Positions 12,768-25,779 of a stretch of DNA of 64,000 nt are shown here, piece after piece (position 1 is the first letter of the stretch; the number at the start of each line of letters is the position of its first letter). The notes below the pieces were generated by a model. It was not told the origin of the DNA. It made no database searches and saw only the letters and a program-made list of their open reading frames with translations. The stretch is from the NCBI GenBank assembly GCA_016858145.1, contig JAEHOE010000028.1, positions 558,001 to 622,000 of the forward strand, written 5' to 3'. The stretch is from Edaphochlamys debaryana. Its lineage: Eukaryota; Chlorophyta; Chlorophyceae; Chlamydomonadales. A program made the position numbers and the translations under genes.

Positions 12768-15700
12768 CTACCGCCCTCGCACAACCCCGCGCTTGCCTGC
12801 CCGGAGCCTCGTCTCGCTCGCTTCCGCAGCCAATGCCTTGGCGGGCCACAGGGGCCGGTCCGGCCGCCCGGGCTCGCACTCGACGAGTAGAACCCGCACA
12901 GCCAGGTTCTCCCTTGCCGGGCCGTCCGGGTCCTTGAGCTCGTTCTGAACCATCATCGCGGCTCCTGTCGCCTGCATACGTGAGCTAGCCGCGCCCGGAT
13001 TGATGACCTGGTCAACGCCTAGCCTGCTAGCATACTCCTCGCTGCTTTCCGCTGAGTTCGTATATGCCGTACATTGTTCGTACAGTTGGTCCACGGCGAA
13101 CTCCAGGACGTCATGCAGTCTAGCACCGGCCCGCTCGGCGGAGCTGCGACTCCGGCGGTTGCGGCCGTCCGCCTCCTGCCGTACCTGCCGTACGGCGTCG
13201 AAGTTGGCGTGGTACGGCATCGTGGCCAGGTCCCGGCCCTCCGCCTGCATCGCCTGCCGTACCTGCGCGGGGATGGCATCATGACAAGCTTCAATCCAGC
13301 AATGAATTACCACCTCAACAGGTCAGCGTCTTATCATTGGATACACCTTCCCGCCACCACGCCAGGTGAGCTCTTCACTCCCACGCCAGGCTACGTCGGT
13401 TACCGTTATCAGCAGAGCCGCTAACAAGGTTGCAATGGCCTTCGCAACGCCCTGCACGTCGACCCAGGTGCGCCCACCCATCCGCCCACCCACCGTGGCT
13501 GCCAGCTGGAGGCACAGCATCGCCCCCACCACGCCCCGGCCCCTCAGCATAACGGTGCACTCCTTAGCTTCCACCAGCTTCCGCGTCACGCCACGGAGGA
13601 GATCCCGCAGCCTGCGAATGGGTGAAGGACCCAGCCAAGAATTCGGCAACGGGAGCTGGGCGGCTGGCACAGGCAGAGCACCAGGCAAGTACGCCTGCCA
13701 GACGATACCAGTACATGCGAGCACAGACCCTTCAGCTCGCACAGTGTGCTCAGCACATTCCCAACTAAACCCACAGCCCAGATGATCCGCAACCCGCCCA
13801 TGCGTTCGCTCGCTCACTTGGTCTTGGCCGACACGTCAGTGTCGCTGTGTTTGTGAAGGAAATCACGGCAGGCAGTGCTCACAGGCACACTGCCCCCCAG
13901 TGTCAGGGCCACCGCTGGCGGCAGCGCGGACGCCAGGCCGTCCACCCCCTGCGGGTGCACACGTGACCGAAAAGCACGCCACGTCAGCACGGCACGCCCA
14001 GGACACGGGGGCGATGCAGGCCGGCACGTGCGATCCCTACCGAAACCCCTCCCGAGCGCTAAGCAGACACGCGCACCTTAGGGCCCGTGCCGCTGCCGTC
14101 GGCCGTCACCGCGCCGCTGCTGCCGGCTCCAACGCTGCCGCTCCCGCCTGCAAGCCCGCCTGCAGGCTGCGGCCCCACCAGCATGGACACATAGCTGAGC
14201 TGTGCCGCAGCCTTAGGCAGGGGACTCAGGTTCCAACACAGCGCCAAAACTAGCGCCGCCGCCTCGGCATCGGCGAGCACCAGGCCCAGAGGCTGCGGCC
14301 CGTCTTCCGAGGCCGCCCCAGCCACGGGCGGATGCAGCGCCAGCAGCAAGTCCCGGCCTGGGTCTGAGCCTGAGGCCCGCTCTCGCAGCTGGCGCCGGCG
14401 TGCGTTGTGGCCGACGCGGAAGAGGGGCTGCAGAACGTCGACCACGTTCTCGCCGGGCAAGCGGGAGGACAGCTCGATCGGAGTTCCTTCCTTGAAGGCC
14501 AGGCGCCTGCTGGTTCCCAGAAACTCGTCCATTATTGCCTCCACCGTTGCATCTGCAGCGTTGGCGCTGGCATCGGCCTTGCCGCTGCCGTACACCAGCT
14601 CCTCCTCGCCCCAACCGCTGCACCCGCTACTGCTGCTGCGCCGGCTTCGGAGGTGCTCGTGGCTGTGCGCTTGGCCTGCCGGTGCCTCCGCCAGCGCCTG
14701 AGCGCACAGCACCGCCACGTCCCTTGCGTGGGCCTCCAACCAGCCGCGGCTGAGCGGCTTGCCGCCACCGTCGCCCCTGCCGCCACCATTTGGCCAGGAC
14801 GGCTGCATGCCCCGGCCCTCGTCTGCCGGACCGTGCGGCGAGCTCGACCGCTGCAGGCAGCCCAGAGCGAAGGAGGCGAGCGTGATGTAGAGCTCATGAG
14901 GCATGGCCCCTAGCCGCCGCGCCGCCTCTACGAAACTGCAGGAGTTGCCGACGCCAACGCCGGTGCAGAGGGGCTGTGAGGCAGGGGAGGCTCCCGCCCC
15001 ACCCGCCCAGCCCTCCTCCGGCGGCGGCGGGAAGAGGATCAGGGGCGGCATGCAGCAGAGGTACAGCAGCAGGGCGGTACACCGCAAGGCGTGTGACTCC
15101 TGCGGACAGGGTGACAGTAGGGATCAGGCCTGCAGGGTAGACCTGGTAAACCCCCAAAAAGGGCGATCCTCAACACCAAGAGCGGTCCAGCCCGCCCTAC
15201 CACATCCAGGACCCCGCGCTCCTCGAGCATTCGGCCGCCGAGCGCGCAGCAGGCCAGGCCCAGGCGGGCCCGGGGCAGGCCCTCGAAGCCCACAAGCAGC
15301 GCCAGGCCCTTGAGGGCCCAGCGGCACACCTGTACGGCGAGGGGGAAGCGCTGGGTCAACGAGGCCCCGCTTTGCTGCGTCACGCTTGCGCACGACAGCC
15401 GGAACAGCCACCCCCACTGCCAGCGCTCACCTCGTGTAACGCCTCCGCGTCTGCGCCTTTCACCCTCGCCCCCGCCTCCACTCGCTCCAGCAGCCGCCCC
15501 CACGTGCCCGAATGCGCTGCCACCAGCCCCGGCCGCAGATCCTCCACCAGAGCCCGGGCGCCCACCAGGGCCCCGGCCGCCAGAGCGCTGCTGAGCTGGC
15601 CCTGGCCCTCGGCCCCACACGCCTCGAGCTCCTTGATCGCCCAGTCCACAAATGGGTCGAGATCGCGTCGCAGCGTGCGAGCTTCGGCCCACGCTTCTGA

Positions 15701-18700
15701 CCGGGCAGTCGCTCGCTGCCGAGCCGCGCGTACGGCCCCTAGCCACGCGTCCTCCGCCCGCGCCTCCAGCAGCTGTCCCTCGATGCGGTCGTCCCGGGCC
15801 CGGGCCAGGCAGCGCTCCAGGCGCAGCAGGGGCAGCGCGGCGGCAGGCAGGCCCACGCCGCCCAGGGCTGACGTCAGCTCCCGGCCCATGAGCAGCAGCT
15901 GCGACAGGGCTCCCGCCACGGCTCGGTCCGCATCGGCGGGGGCGCCTGCTGGGGATAGCACCAATGTGCTAGGCTCGGCCCTGGCTGAGGCAGCAGCACT
16001 GTCGGCGCCGCTGCCTAAAGCTGACGCGGTTGTGGCCGAGCTGGTATGGGCAGGGCCGGATGCATCCGCGCTGGCTGCACGTTCGCCTGCCGACAGACCC
16101 AGTGCCTCAAGCCGGGAGAGGACTTCCGCTGCGGCGCTCGCCAGGCCGGCTCCAGACATGCTGCTGGCGGCTGCGGACTCCAAGCCACGCAAGCCCTTGT
16201 CGTCGTACCGGAACGGCCCGGTGCCGTACAGCACGTCGTACAGGCCCACGTGGGGCGCGCTGGCCGCCTTGCCGGCTGCCCGGGAGGGGGAGTCGTTGCG
16301 CGAGCACGTCGAGGAGGGGGAGCGCGGCACGCGCCGCGCCCCGGCCAGGGCCGCCCTCCCGCGCTGGCGCCCCGAGCCTCCCAAGCCCCCTCCTCTCCCC
16401 GCCTGCCCCTCCTCGGCGTCCTGCTCCTCCTCGCTTTGTGACCCCTCACGGTCGCTCTCCTCTGATGCCTCCGGCCCGGGCAGGTCCAGAGCCAGCTCCG
16501 TGCCAAGCTCGAATGACAGCACAACCTCGGTCGCCCGAAGGTCCCCGCCGCGAGCCTCCTTCTTTGCGACGACAGCCACGCGGCCCATTTCACGTGACCT
16601 GGATTTGAGATCCTCATCCGGCGGCGGCTGGATCCAGATATCCATCGCCAGGCGCCACGTGGCCAGCTGCACCTCCAGGGGTACGTCTAGATCGTGCAGG
16701 GTGTTGACACAATCGCGGTAGTGGAGCCAGGAGCCGCGATGCGGGCGCTTGTGTACGGGGTGGATGAGGATGATTGAGTACACCTGGCTCGGGGCCGGGG
16801 CCTCCGCGCCTCCTGCCCCCGACCCGAGCCGCGTGAGGCTGGAGAGGCCGTAGGGCAGCGCCGATGCGGAGAGGCGGCGGGCGGTGGCCGGGGCCCGGGA
16901 GGGCAGCCGCAGTTTGGGCGCCAGGTGCAGCAGACCGGTGAGCGAGGTCTTGTACGGGTCCTTGTCCCCGTCCACCGGCTGACCCTGGTGCACCTGGCAG
17001 CCGCATCAGGGGTTTGGGAGGTGGGACAGGGAGGAAATCGGAGGGTGCATGCCCGTGAAGGCAGGTTCGCTATGCACAAGTCCTGACACCGCCGACAGCC
17101 GCTGCAGATGGCCCCCGGATTGGACTGGCTCCCAGTGCCGTACCTGCAGCCGCCACAGGTCCTCCGCCAGTACGTCCAGCATGGCGCACGCCAGGGGGTC
17201 GAGGCAGGCGTCGGGCAGGGAGGAACCGGCCAGCAGGCCCACGCCCGACACAGCGCGTGTGAGGATCTGTGGGCAGCGTTGTGACGTTTACGGTATCGGC
17301 TGCTCACCACGTCACGCATCCAGCAGCTACCGGTAAACTTGGCCACACAAGCTGATCTTATGCTCACAGACGATGTGTGGACGCTGCTTTTGGACATATG
17401 ACCCACATGACCCACACCCCGCTCCTATCCGCCGCCCGCCCCCGCTTCTCCTTGGTGATGAGACACAACCGCACTGCCCGCCACCCATGACCTCTGTGCC
17501 TAGCTCGAGCGATCGACCCACCTTCCAATCCGGGTACCGGTAGCCCTTCAAGTCCTTCGGCAGCCGCCTGTAGTCCGGGTCCTTCTCCTCGCGCCGCGCT
17601 GCCTCGACCAGTCGGCCCCATGTGTCCGGGTACCCGGCTGTGAGGCCCGGTCGGAGCGCCTCAAGCGCTGTGACCCATGGTTCCACAGGCCAGGTCGAGT
17701 GAGCGAAGGTGCCGCGAAGCTGGTCCCCCAACCCGCCCCTGAGTGCCCTCCGCAGCGCCCCCCACTCCCGCCGCGCACGCTCCAGCTGGTCCATCCGCAT
17801 CCGCCGCCAGCTGCGGATCGAGTGAACCACCTCGCGCGCAGCTGGCAGAAGCTCCTCCGTGCTGGGCGCACTCCGCCCGGACGCCTGCTGCGCCGAGGTA
17901 GACGCCCCAGATCCAGCACGTCCCCGAGCGGGCGTGGATTCAGAATCCATGAACTGCTGCACGATCTCCAGCGCCGCCATCGAGTCATCTTGTACTGCAG
18001 ATCCTGCCTCCATGCAGATTCCGAGCAGGGGCTTGGCCATATCGTGATGGCGGCGCCACTGCACCTCGGCCGTTGCAAGGGCGTTCTCACGCACCCACTC
18101 CATGTACGGCGCCTCCTGGCCACAGTAGCTCCGCTTCAGCGGTGCAGCCTGTGGAAGTACGACAACAGTACGACAACATTAGGACATGAGTGCGACGGGG
18201 ATGGGAGAGGGGGGGTCGTGATGATGGGCCATGAGGGGTGCAGAGCGGCCTGTGCTAGAGCGCGCCTAGGGGTTCTCAGGTCACGCTGACCACATGGGGC
18301 AGTATGGCAGTAAGCAGTATCACGTCTGGATGCATGGGGGTGTAAGCGTGGGTGTGCTCACTCAAGGCAGATTGACTCTTGTCGTGGGACCCGCCCCAGG
18401 GAGGAAGGAGACTGGGCAGAGGCCCTCAGGGGGAGCCATGCCGTGCCTTTCGGCCCCCGTGCTGAGGCTGCTAGCATGCACACTTGCATACCTTGGTCCT
18501 CAGGTCATCATGTGACTCGCGGTCGCTACTCGACTGGACGGTCCCAGAGTCTGACTGGTCTTCGCCGGACCGGGGCGTGCGGATCCATGGCTGGGGCAAC
18601 GGCTTCCGCCAAGGCCCGGCCGCGGGTGGCGCGGGCTTGGTAGTGCCACCGGAGACTCCAGCAGTCGGCCGAAGGGCTAGCGCCATAGCTGTAGGGTGCA

Positions 18701-18926
18701 GCAGACGCAGCAGAGCAGCAGCGCGACGGGCCGAGGGGGCCAGGGGAGGGGGCTTACGGGGCTCAGACGCGGGCCCGCTGCCGCCCGGTCCTGAGGAGCC
18801 TGCCGGCTTGCGCTCTTCAGTAGCCCCTCCGTCCTGAGTAGCATCCTTCAGCAGCTCGTCGAATAGCTCCCGGCGGAGTCGCTGCTGTTGCTGGGCCGCA
18901 AACGCGGCTGATGCAGTGTTCCGCAT
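12768..18926 (-). CDS. P3: tandem-family protein of unknown function, sub-class A (complete, 9 exons)
   Basis: Exons: 18492-18926, 17522-18148, 17144-17266, 15431-16993, 15201-15329, 14077-15099, 13818-13948, 13494-13611 and 12768-13262. All are GT-AG and in phase, about 1547 aa, ATG at 18926. Exon sizes 123, 129, 131 and 118 are identical to those of P2, although exons 1, 2, 7 and 9 are strongly diverged. Exon 3 and the second half of exon 4 ('RELTSALGGVGLPAAALPLL') are almost identical to P2. Landmarks: 'LRPGLTAGYPDTWGRL' (exon 2) and 'LRPGLVAAHSGTWGRL' (exon 4), an internal repeat; 'LLLYLCCMPPLILF' (exon 6); 'GRGVVGAMLCLQLA' (exon 8); 'VECEPGRPDRPLWPA' (C-terminus). The function is unknown. 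Low-complexity acidic Ser/Glu-rich linkers lie in exon 4. Confidence 0.85.
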
Positions 18927-19552
18927 TCCGTGTTCAGCCTGCCGGCTTCAGTGCTGACCTAAGCATTTAAGCCAATGGCCACGCAATTCAAGGAGTTTTG
19001 CGAGAAGTTGCAGCCAAGGAGTGTCGCGAGAAGTTGCAGCTGCGGCAGCTTCTCACCGCAGATCGCGGTCTGCTAGAGTGTGCTTGTCTTTAATGTAATA
19101 CATTTCTTGTTTCTGGTGGGCTCTGGTGAAGGCGCGGAGCGAGCGGCGCGCCTTCCCGCGCAATGGGCCGGACTCGTACCCGCAGCGGTGCATTGACGTG
19201 CACTGGCGCTGCCCTGCGCTCCCTCCTTGCTCCCCCACCGTCGCCCATCGTCTCTCATCGTAAGTTAAACCCATGTCATCGCCCCTCGGCACACGCACAC
19301 GCACGACCCGCCCCCGACCCAATTCGGCCATGCCATCCCTCCAATTGTCAAAGTGGCTCACTGGTTCACTGCCTCACTTAGTCACGAGGCCCGCCGGCCT
19401 GGCTTCTCTCGTCTTCCCTTATCCTTCTCACCAACCCATCTCCCCTCCTCTACTGCCCCCGGCCTGCGCATGAATGCCTAGCTCGCCCACCGCTGCCTCC
19501 ACCCCCTGCCCCCTTATCACCACCCCTGACGCCATTGCCACCACCGCCACCT
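18927..19552. other. intergenic: P3 promoter side and P4 3' flank
   Basis: About 630 bases without a convincing exon. It includes a lower-GC patch (about 18960-19110) just upstream of P3, a plausible promoter region, and C-rich sequence after the P4 stop. I saw no repeats or RNA genes. Confidence 0.5.
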
Positions 19553-22500
19553 CTACCTGCCATTCGGCACCTGCCCCTTGCCGCCTCCCTTGAGCGCCTG
19601 CTCCAACTGCCGCTGCTGCTGCAGCTGCCGCTTCCGGTCCATCAGCGGACGCACGGGCTCCTGCGGCCGCCCCAACACGCACTCCTGCACCGCCAACTCA
19701 ACAATAATTCTATCCCGGTAGCTCAGCCGCAACGCTGACGTTGGCGACGACGAGGGCAACGGGACGGCTACCGCCTCGCCGCCGGCCCCCGCTTCGGCGC
19801 CACCTGTAGGGCCGTCACCGTCCGCCGTCAGAGGACTCGGGGCGCCCCCCCAGCTGGAACTGGCGCCGCCGGCCGAGAGCCCGGATGCGGGGAGCAAGCG
19901 CTGGAGGAAGCGGCCGGCGTCATCCTCGGCCTGTCGGTGCCACGTCAGCTCTTGCTCAGCCGAGGCGGCCTCTTGATCGCTGGGGGCCCCGGGCAGCGGC
20001 TGCGAGGCTACCTGGGGGCGAGGCATCGGGCACGGGGCGGGGGGCCGATGGTGGGAGGGGTGGGACGGGGTTGTTTGGGAGCCTGGCAACTTCGGACCTA
20101 AGGACCCAACCGCGCGATGCGAAGCTGGCGGCCTGCTGCTGTGCTACGGCCCTTTGACTTGCGGATTATCGACCCTCGGCCTCATTCCCGACGTCGCGCT
20201 AATGCCTCACGGATCGTCACAACGCCGTCAGGACAAAGTCCACAGACTCGCCCGCAGGCAGCGCCAGGGGCCCTCAACACATGTACGCCAACCCGTACGA
20301 CAAACAGCACGACAGGCGTACACGGCGCCCACCTTGCATATGTGGGTACGCATTCGGTTGGCGACGCTGCCCATGGTCAGCCCCGCCGGCGGCTGCACTT
20401 CCGAAGGCGCCGGCTCCACGCCCGCATTGCGTGAGTTAGTGATCGCCGCCTTCTCGTGAAGCCCCGACCCGTCTCCGTAGTGCATGGCCGCGGTGGAGAG
20501 CACCACGAAGTCCCGACCCGCCTTGTGCATCTCTGACCGGGCCTGCGATTTTGCGGTACGGCAAATGTTGGTACGGCAGTGCTGGTGAGCTGCGAGGATG
20601 TGAGGCGGCACAGATGCGGAGAGCGCATTGCCGGCTTTGGTGGGCGCGAGCGTGCAGCGTACTACCATTTGCGAAGCGGGTCGTCAAGTGCCCGTGCAAC
20701 CGCTGTGCCCATCATCCCGGGATTCCCGAAATCCTTCTGCCTCGCCTGGTCTGCACCTTGGCTCTGCCCTGATCGTTGACCACGCGGTCACTGCTTGCTT
20801 ACGACCGAGACACCCACCTATGGTCACCCCCAGTGTGAAGTTTCTAGGGGTGCGCTAGGAGGACTTCGTGCCTTGCACCCGTACGCACGCCTAACGGCGC
20901 CTTCACCGTACCTTGGCGAGCGCCTGCAGCAGCTTCATCAGGCCGCCCACGCCCTCGGCCTTGACCCACAGAAAGCACAGGCCCCGCTTGAGCAGCGAGA
21001 CGATCCGCTTGGCCTCATTAGACACACTGCAGCGGCGGGGAAGAGAGGGTACAGTTAAGGGGTCATGGTCAATTGATCGGTTCCACATGTCCACGGTTCT
21101 CGACTCACTGCCAGCTTCCGATGCGTGCAACCCACTAGGCTCCCAGCCAGGAACATGTGCACAGGACGTCATTGCACACGCAAGTCTCGGTCACTGCCGA
21201 CCCCCGGGCCAAGCAGCCATCTTGGGCATGCCCAATGTCAACTTGTTTCCCGGCAAGAAACATGTATGCATGCTCCACCCAGAGCGTTTACTGCCCCTGC
21301 CCCTACCTCAGTGCCGGCCCCGGGCCCAGGCTAACACCACACCACACACTCGCTAGGCACGCCTCACCTCGTCCCCGCCCTCACGACCTCGATGTTGCGG
21401 CGGATCACCTCTGAGTCGTACTCCTTATCAATGATCGTACTGCATGCACGTAGCGGTACGAATTGGCAAGCGCAGTACAAGCAGGTGTCATAAACTTGCG
21501 GTGCAGGTGACCCCCAAAAAGTCACGTCGCACTGGTACTGACAGCTTGCACCTCACTAGCCGCTACGGGCCCAACCAAGAACACGCGCGACGCACCGGTT
21601 GAACATGCAGGCCGGGGGGCAGCGGAAGCACTGCAGCTCCAGCCCCGGTCCTGCCGCCTCGGCTCCGTGGTGGACCCCCGGTCCCGCCAGGCCCGCGCCC
21701 GCGCCCCTGCCGCTCGCGCCCTCCAGCCTCCGCGCCTGCGGCCCCAAGGCCGACCCAGCACCGCCCGAGCCTGCCGCTTGCGCGGCCGCTGGCAGGAACG
21801 GTTGGAACATGAGCTGTCGAAGCGAGGGAGGGTGGCCGTCGTCCTGGAGGGCTACCATGGCCAGGACCGCCAGCTCGGCCGAGGGCAGCACCAGCTGGGC
21901 CATTGCCGGCTCCGCCGCTGCGGCCGCCTGCGCCGGAGCAGGCGGTGGCGGCGGCGGGAGCGCAGGCGGCGGCGGCGACTTGCCGTTGGCGTCGGCGGCG
22001 TCGGCAGATGGAGGGGTTTCCAGGTCAGGGAGTCGGGCGGCTTCAAGGACGGACGTGAGCAGCTCCGTCACCGCCGCCTGGAGGTACGCGCCCAGGACCA
22101 CCGGCTCTCCCGCAGGCTCGGGCTCGGCTTCCGCACCCTTCTTTTTGGCACCCCGGAGTCTGCGGGCTGAAACCACAGGCGCCCTCGGCTCCGTTTGGGG
22201 GCCCGCCGGCGCAGCCTGGTGGGCGGCCGCTGCCGCCCGGGCGGCGGCTGGGGCGACGGCGGAACCCTGGGTGGCTCCCCCTCGTTCGAGCTGGAACAGA
22301 AACAGCCGCAAGCCCAGCATTCGGCGCATGGTTGCGAGGAGGCGCAGGTCAGGGTTGCCCTTCGTGGACGAGTCCCTGCGGCATGCAAGACACGTCACGT
22401 GGGGTTAGCACAGCCCTCGCCACGCACGTGACCAGCTCCCCCCCCCTCATCACCGCCCCGTACAGCTGTTGAGGCGTTGACAGAGCTAAAAGAAGAGCTG

Positions 22501-24524
22501 CGCGCTAGCTACGCGAGGCTCGGGGGCCGTGGAGCCTGCCGCCGCGCCAACCTGCCCAAAGCACAGATGGACGTCGAGCGCCTTCGATGACTCACGGGGC
22601 GTCTATGCAGGCATCCACGAGATGCATGTACGACGTAGGCACCGCCGGGTGCCTTTTCAAGTCCTCGACGAACGCCTCCAGGTAGCGCTGGGCCCAGCCG
22701 GACCCGACCGGGCCCGCCTCATCGCGCCGTGCGTCCTGAGCGCCAGCAGGGGCCCCGGCTCCCAGGCGACCGTCGACTTCTTGCTCGGGTACGGCACCTG
22801 GAACTTCAGTCATGATCAGCTGCGACCGGAACAAGCAGTCGTACAGGTGCATGGGTGCGACCGGCACGGCGAGCTGGGCCTGCTGGGGGCGGGCGGTAAG
22901 GACAGTGGGCCCCTCAGTCATGCGGGCAGTTGCAACCCGCCACACAATGCACCACGCAGAGTGCTGGCACAGGCAGGCATCCGGCGTTTCCTTGCGCTGA
23001 CCCCGAGCAGCGTTCGGTCCTCTGACCGCCGCCCACAACCGCCACGCTTCCTGCCCGCCCTACCGGGCCCTCCATAACCGCGAAGTACACGGCGGCCATG
23101 GCCGCACAGACCACGGGGTCCATTTCGAGGGCCGTCGCCATGACGAAGTCCTCCCTCAGCGCCGCGTCCTCCTGATCGCCAAAGGCATGCCATTGCTGGG
23201 TGCACAGCGCGCACGTGCAAGGCTCGGCCCCGTCCGCAGCCGCGTCGGAGCTCTCGCACGTCCAGTACTCGCACCAGAGCTCCGGGAGCACCAGGAGCAC
23301 TCCCAGGAGGGCGTACCGGGCCAGCTGGGGGATCAGATTGCGGTTTCAGGGCGTTGGATGCGGACTTGGACGTTGCGGGCGCAAGCAAAGAGGCGCAGCC
23401 TGGTGTGGACCAGATCTGACACGAGAGATTGCAGCACAAGCAGCACCTCCATGTCTTTCACACGGCTCAGCCCACACGCCACCGGTCCCACCCGCTGAAG
23501 CACCCACCAATTCTGCAGGTGCAGCACCGGTGTTGCGGGCCGCCCCCAAAGTCGTGGTCCATTTGGGCCGGAGGTCCTCCCGGACCCATTCCAGGAACAC
23601 CGCGCCCCCGCCCGCCTCCTCCTCAGTGCCGCCAAGCCACGCTTCCGTACGACGCAGCAGCTCCATCGCACGCGCCTGCCGTACATCACCGTCTGCCTCC
23701 AGAGGGTCCAGTGTCGTGTACTTTGCATAGAAGTTTACGGCATCGAACTTGAGCTGCTGGCCGTCCTTTTCGCACTCCAGCATGTACACCTCGCCCATGG
23801 CTAGAAGCTCGGAGACTGTAGGCGCTCGTGTGCCTTTCTTGAGGAGCCGCACCGCCTTGCTGTAACCCATATCGATATCTTCCTCTGCGTATTTGAGGAG
23901 CTCCTCGAACTTGAGCCGGACACTAGCATCCATGCCCGGGTCGGGCCACAGCTTTGACGGAGTGGACCGCACGAGGTCTAGCACACGGGCCACCTCCCTC
24001 AGAGCCATGACGCTGGGATGAGGGTCCGCGTCGAGAGGTGACGCATCGAGTACCGGTAGGCGCACACTCGCCACCAGAGCCACCGCGGCTGAGTCTGCTG
24101 TGGCTGCCGGCGGCGGCGCCCAAGGCAGGGGCTTGGCCAGCGGCCGGCGGACGGCGCCGATGGGAGTAGCGCTCACGCTGGAGGGTGTGGCGCTGGGGGT
24201 CAGCAGGGGCTGCAGCCTCCGGGCCTGAGCCCTGGCTGCCAGCGCCGCCGTGGGGTGCCAGTGGCAGAGCGCAAGCATGGCGGCCTGCTGGGACGGGGAC
24301 AGCCGGGGGCCGCTGCCGCAGGTGCCGCTGCCGCTGCCGCCATGCCCCGGCCCGGCCTCAGGAGGTGACTCCTCAGCGCCACCGTTCGCATCTGCGCCAC
24401 TCCCGGCCTTGCCCCTGGCGTGAAGCTGCTCAGCGGCAGACTCAGCCAGTAGGGCCTCCACGACCAGGCGCCTCCGCCGCTGCTCCTGCTGCCGCCCGAG
24501 CAGCGCCGCTGCCACGGAGCTCAT
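19553..24524 (-). CDS. P4: tandem-family protein of unknown function, sub-class B1 (complete, 8 exons)
   Basis: Exons: 23508-24524, 23064-23324, 22596-22882, 21596-22375, 21368-21439, 20912-21026, 20333-20542 and 19553-20011. All splice sites are GT-AG and in phase, about 1066 aa. ATG 24524 begins MSSVAAALLGRQQEQRRRR, shared with P5. Landmarks: 'HWHPTAALAARAQARR' and 'KPLPW' (exon 1), then 'LLRRTEAWLGG' and 'VREDLRPKW'; 'ALLGVLLVLPELWCEYW' (exon 2); 'ELAVLAMVALQDDG' (exon 4); 'KAEGVGGLMKLLQALAK' (exon 6, 115 nt); 'RSEMHKAGRDF' (exon 7); 'YRDRIIVELAVQECVLGRP' near the end. It has two introns that P5 lacks (between exons 4 and 5, and 7 and 8). The tail is a Gln/Arg-rich helix. The function is unknown. 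Confidence 0.83.
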
Positions 24525-25779
24525 CGCCACGTCCCAGGGCGCATCCGCTACACTCTAGCACCACAGCTACAGCCCGCTATCCCAGGCCGGGGCCGTTGTC
24601 CACTCCAGTTCGGCATGCGAGGCCGCGAGGCTATGCAGTTCGGCAAAAGAGGGCTTCTGAAGTGCAGGTATATGAATCAAGCTAAGCGAGCAGTCGCGAG
24701 CGTGGCCCGAAGGCGGCACAGGAGACCAGCCGCGATCGATGCCGTCACGCAAGGCGGGGGTTTTGCGATGGTTTGTTCCTAGACAAGGATGCTTGAGGTG
24801 AGTGAAGTACTGTCAAGGTCTCTGTGTGGGCGTTGGCACGCTTTGTGGCATTTGTATGGATTTGCACGCCGCAGCTCGCCGTGCCACTGGCTTTCACCGT
24901 CACTGCGTATGATAGGCTACCCGTGTAATGGTTAAAGGAATGGTGGGTACAGGGTACGTGCAAGGCGTGCTCTGTCGGAACGAACCGCGGGTCGGTGGCT
25001 GGTCTTCGGCCGTGTAGCTCCACAGTGCTCCTCTACCCCGGGCCCTCTCCACCCGGCAGCCTGCGCCAGGCAATCAAGGCGCCGTCCAGTGAAAGATCTT
25101 CTGCTGCATGTCGAGTGCGCACATCAACGTACGCTGTACGCCATCACGTGCCCAACACTGCTGGCCACCATCACTGGGGCACCCGCGCACTACAGCTCCC
25201 CTCGACCCCGACCTTTGAGCCACGCACATATAGTTCACAACCTCGAATGCTGGTGACATAGTCACCCAATGCCGTCCAAATGCATACCGGTAGTCGTACA
25301 CTCGTCTGTTGAGGCATGACCTGTACCTGGCATGACCCCTGGCATGACAGCAAGCCATCCTCACCACGCTTGCTTGCTCGCACTCAACCGAACCGTGCCG
25401 CTGCTCTCTAGATGGGTATCTACATACTAATGCGACGGGTCACATGGTCTACAGGGGATATCCTGCTATCCTCGTGGAGTGCGGTGGCCGCTGGGGGCCT
25501 TCCGCCGGCACGACACTGCCATGTGTCCATGTCACCCGGTGGACTCAACACGAGGAGCCAAGCTTCCACCCGCCGCGGCTCACAAGCCTCTCAAATGAAG
25601 AGGAGCGAGAGACGTCACCGTCAGGTCGGGGTGCTTTGGGGCAGGGGCCCTTTGACTGCAGGGAGGGGGGTTCCAGCAAGGAGCGGGGGCATAGGCTTGC
25701 TTGCGAAGGGGGACACGCCGACAGGTAGGCATGGCTGACCAGATCCTGTTGCTGCCCGGGCCCGATCCGCTGGTATCAC
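24525..25779. other. intergenic: P4 upstream region and 3' end of the SGNH hydrolase gene
   Basis: No convincing complete gene. The last hydrolase exon I can place ends at 25780 with a possible donor. If that donor is not used, the frame stays open to a stop at 25580-25582. About 24530-25400 has lower GC than the genes around it and probably holds the P4 promoter. Confidence 0.4.
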
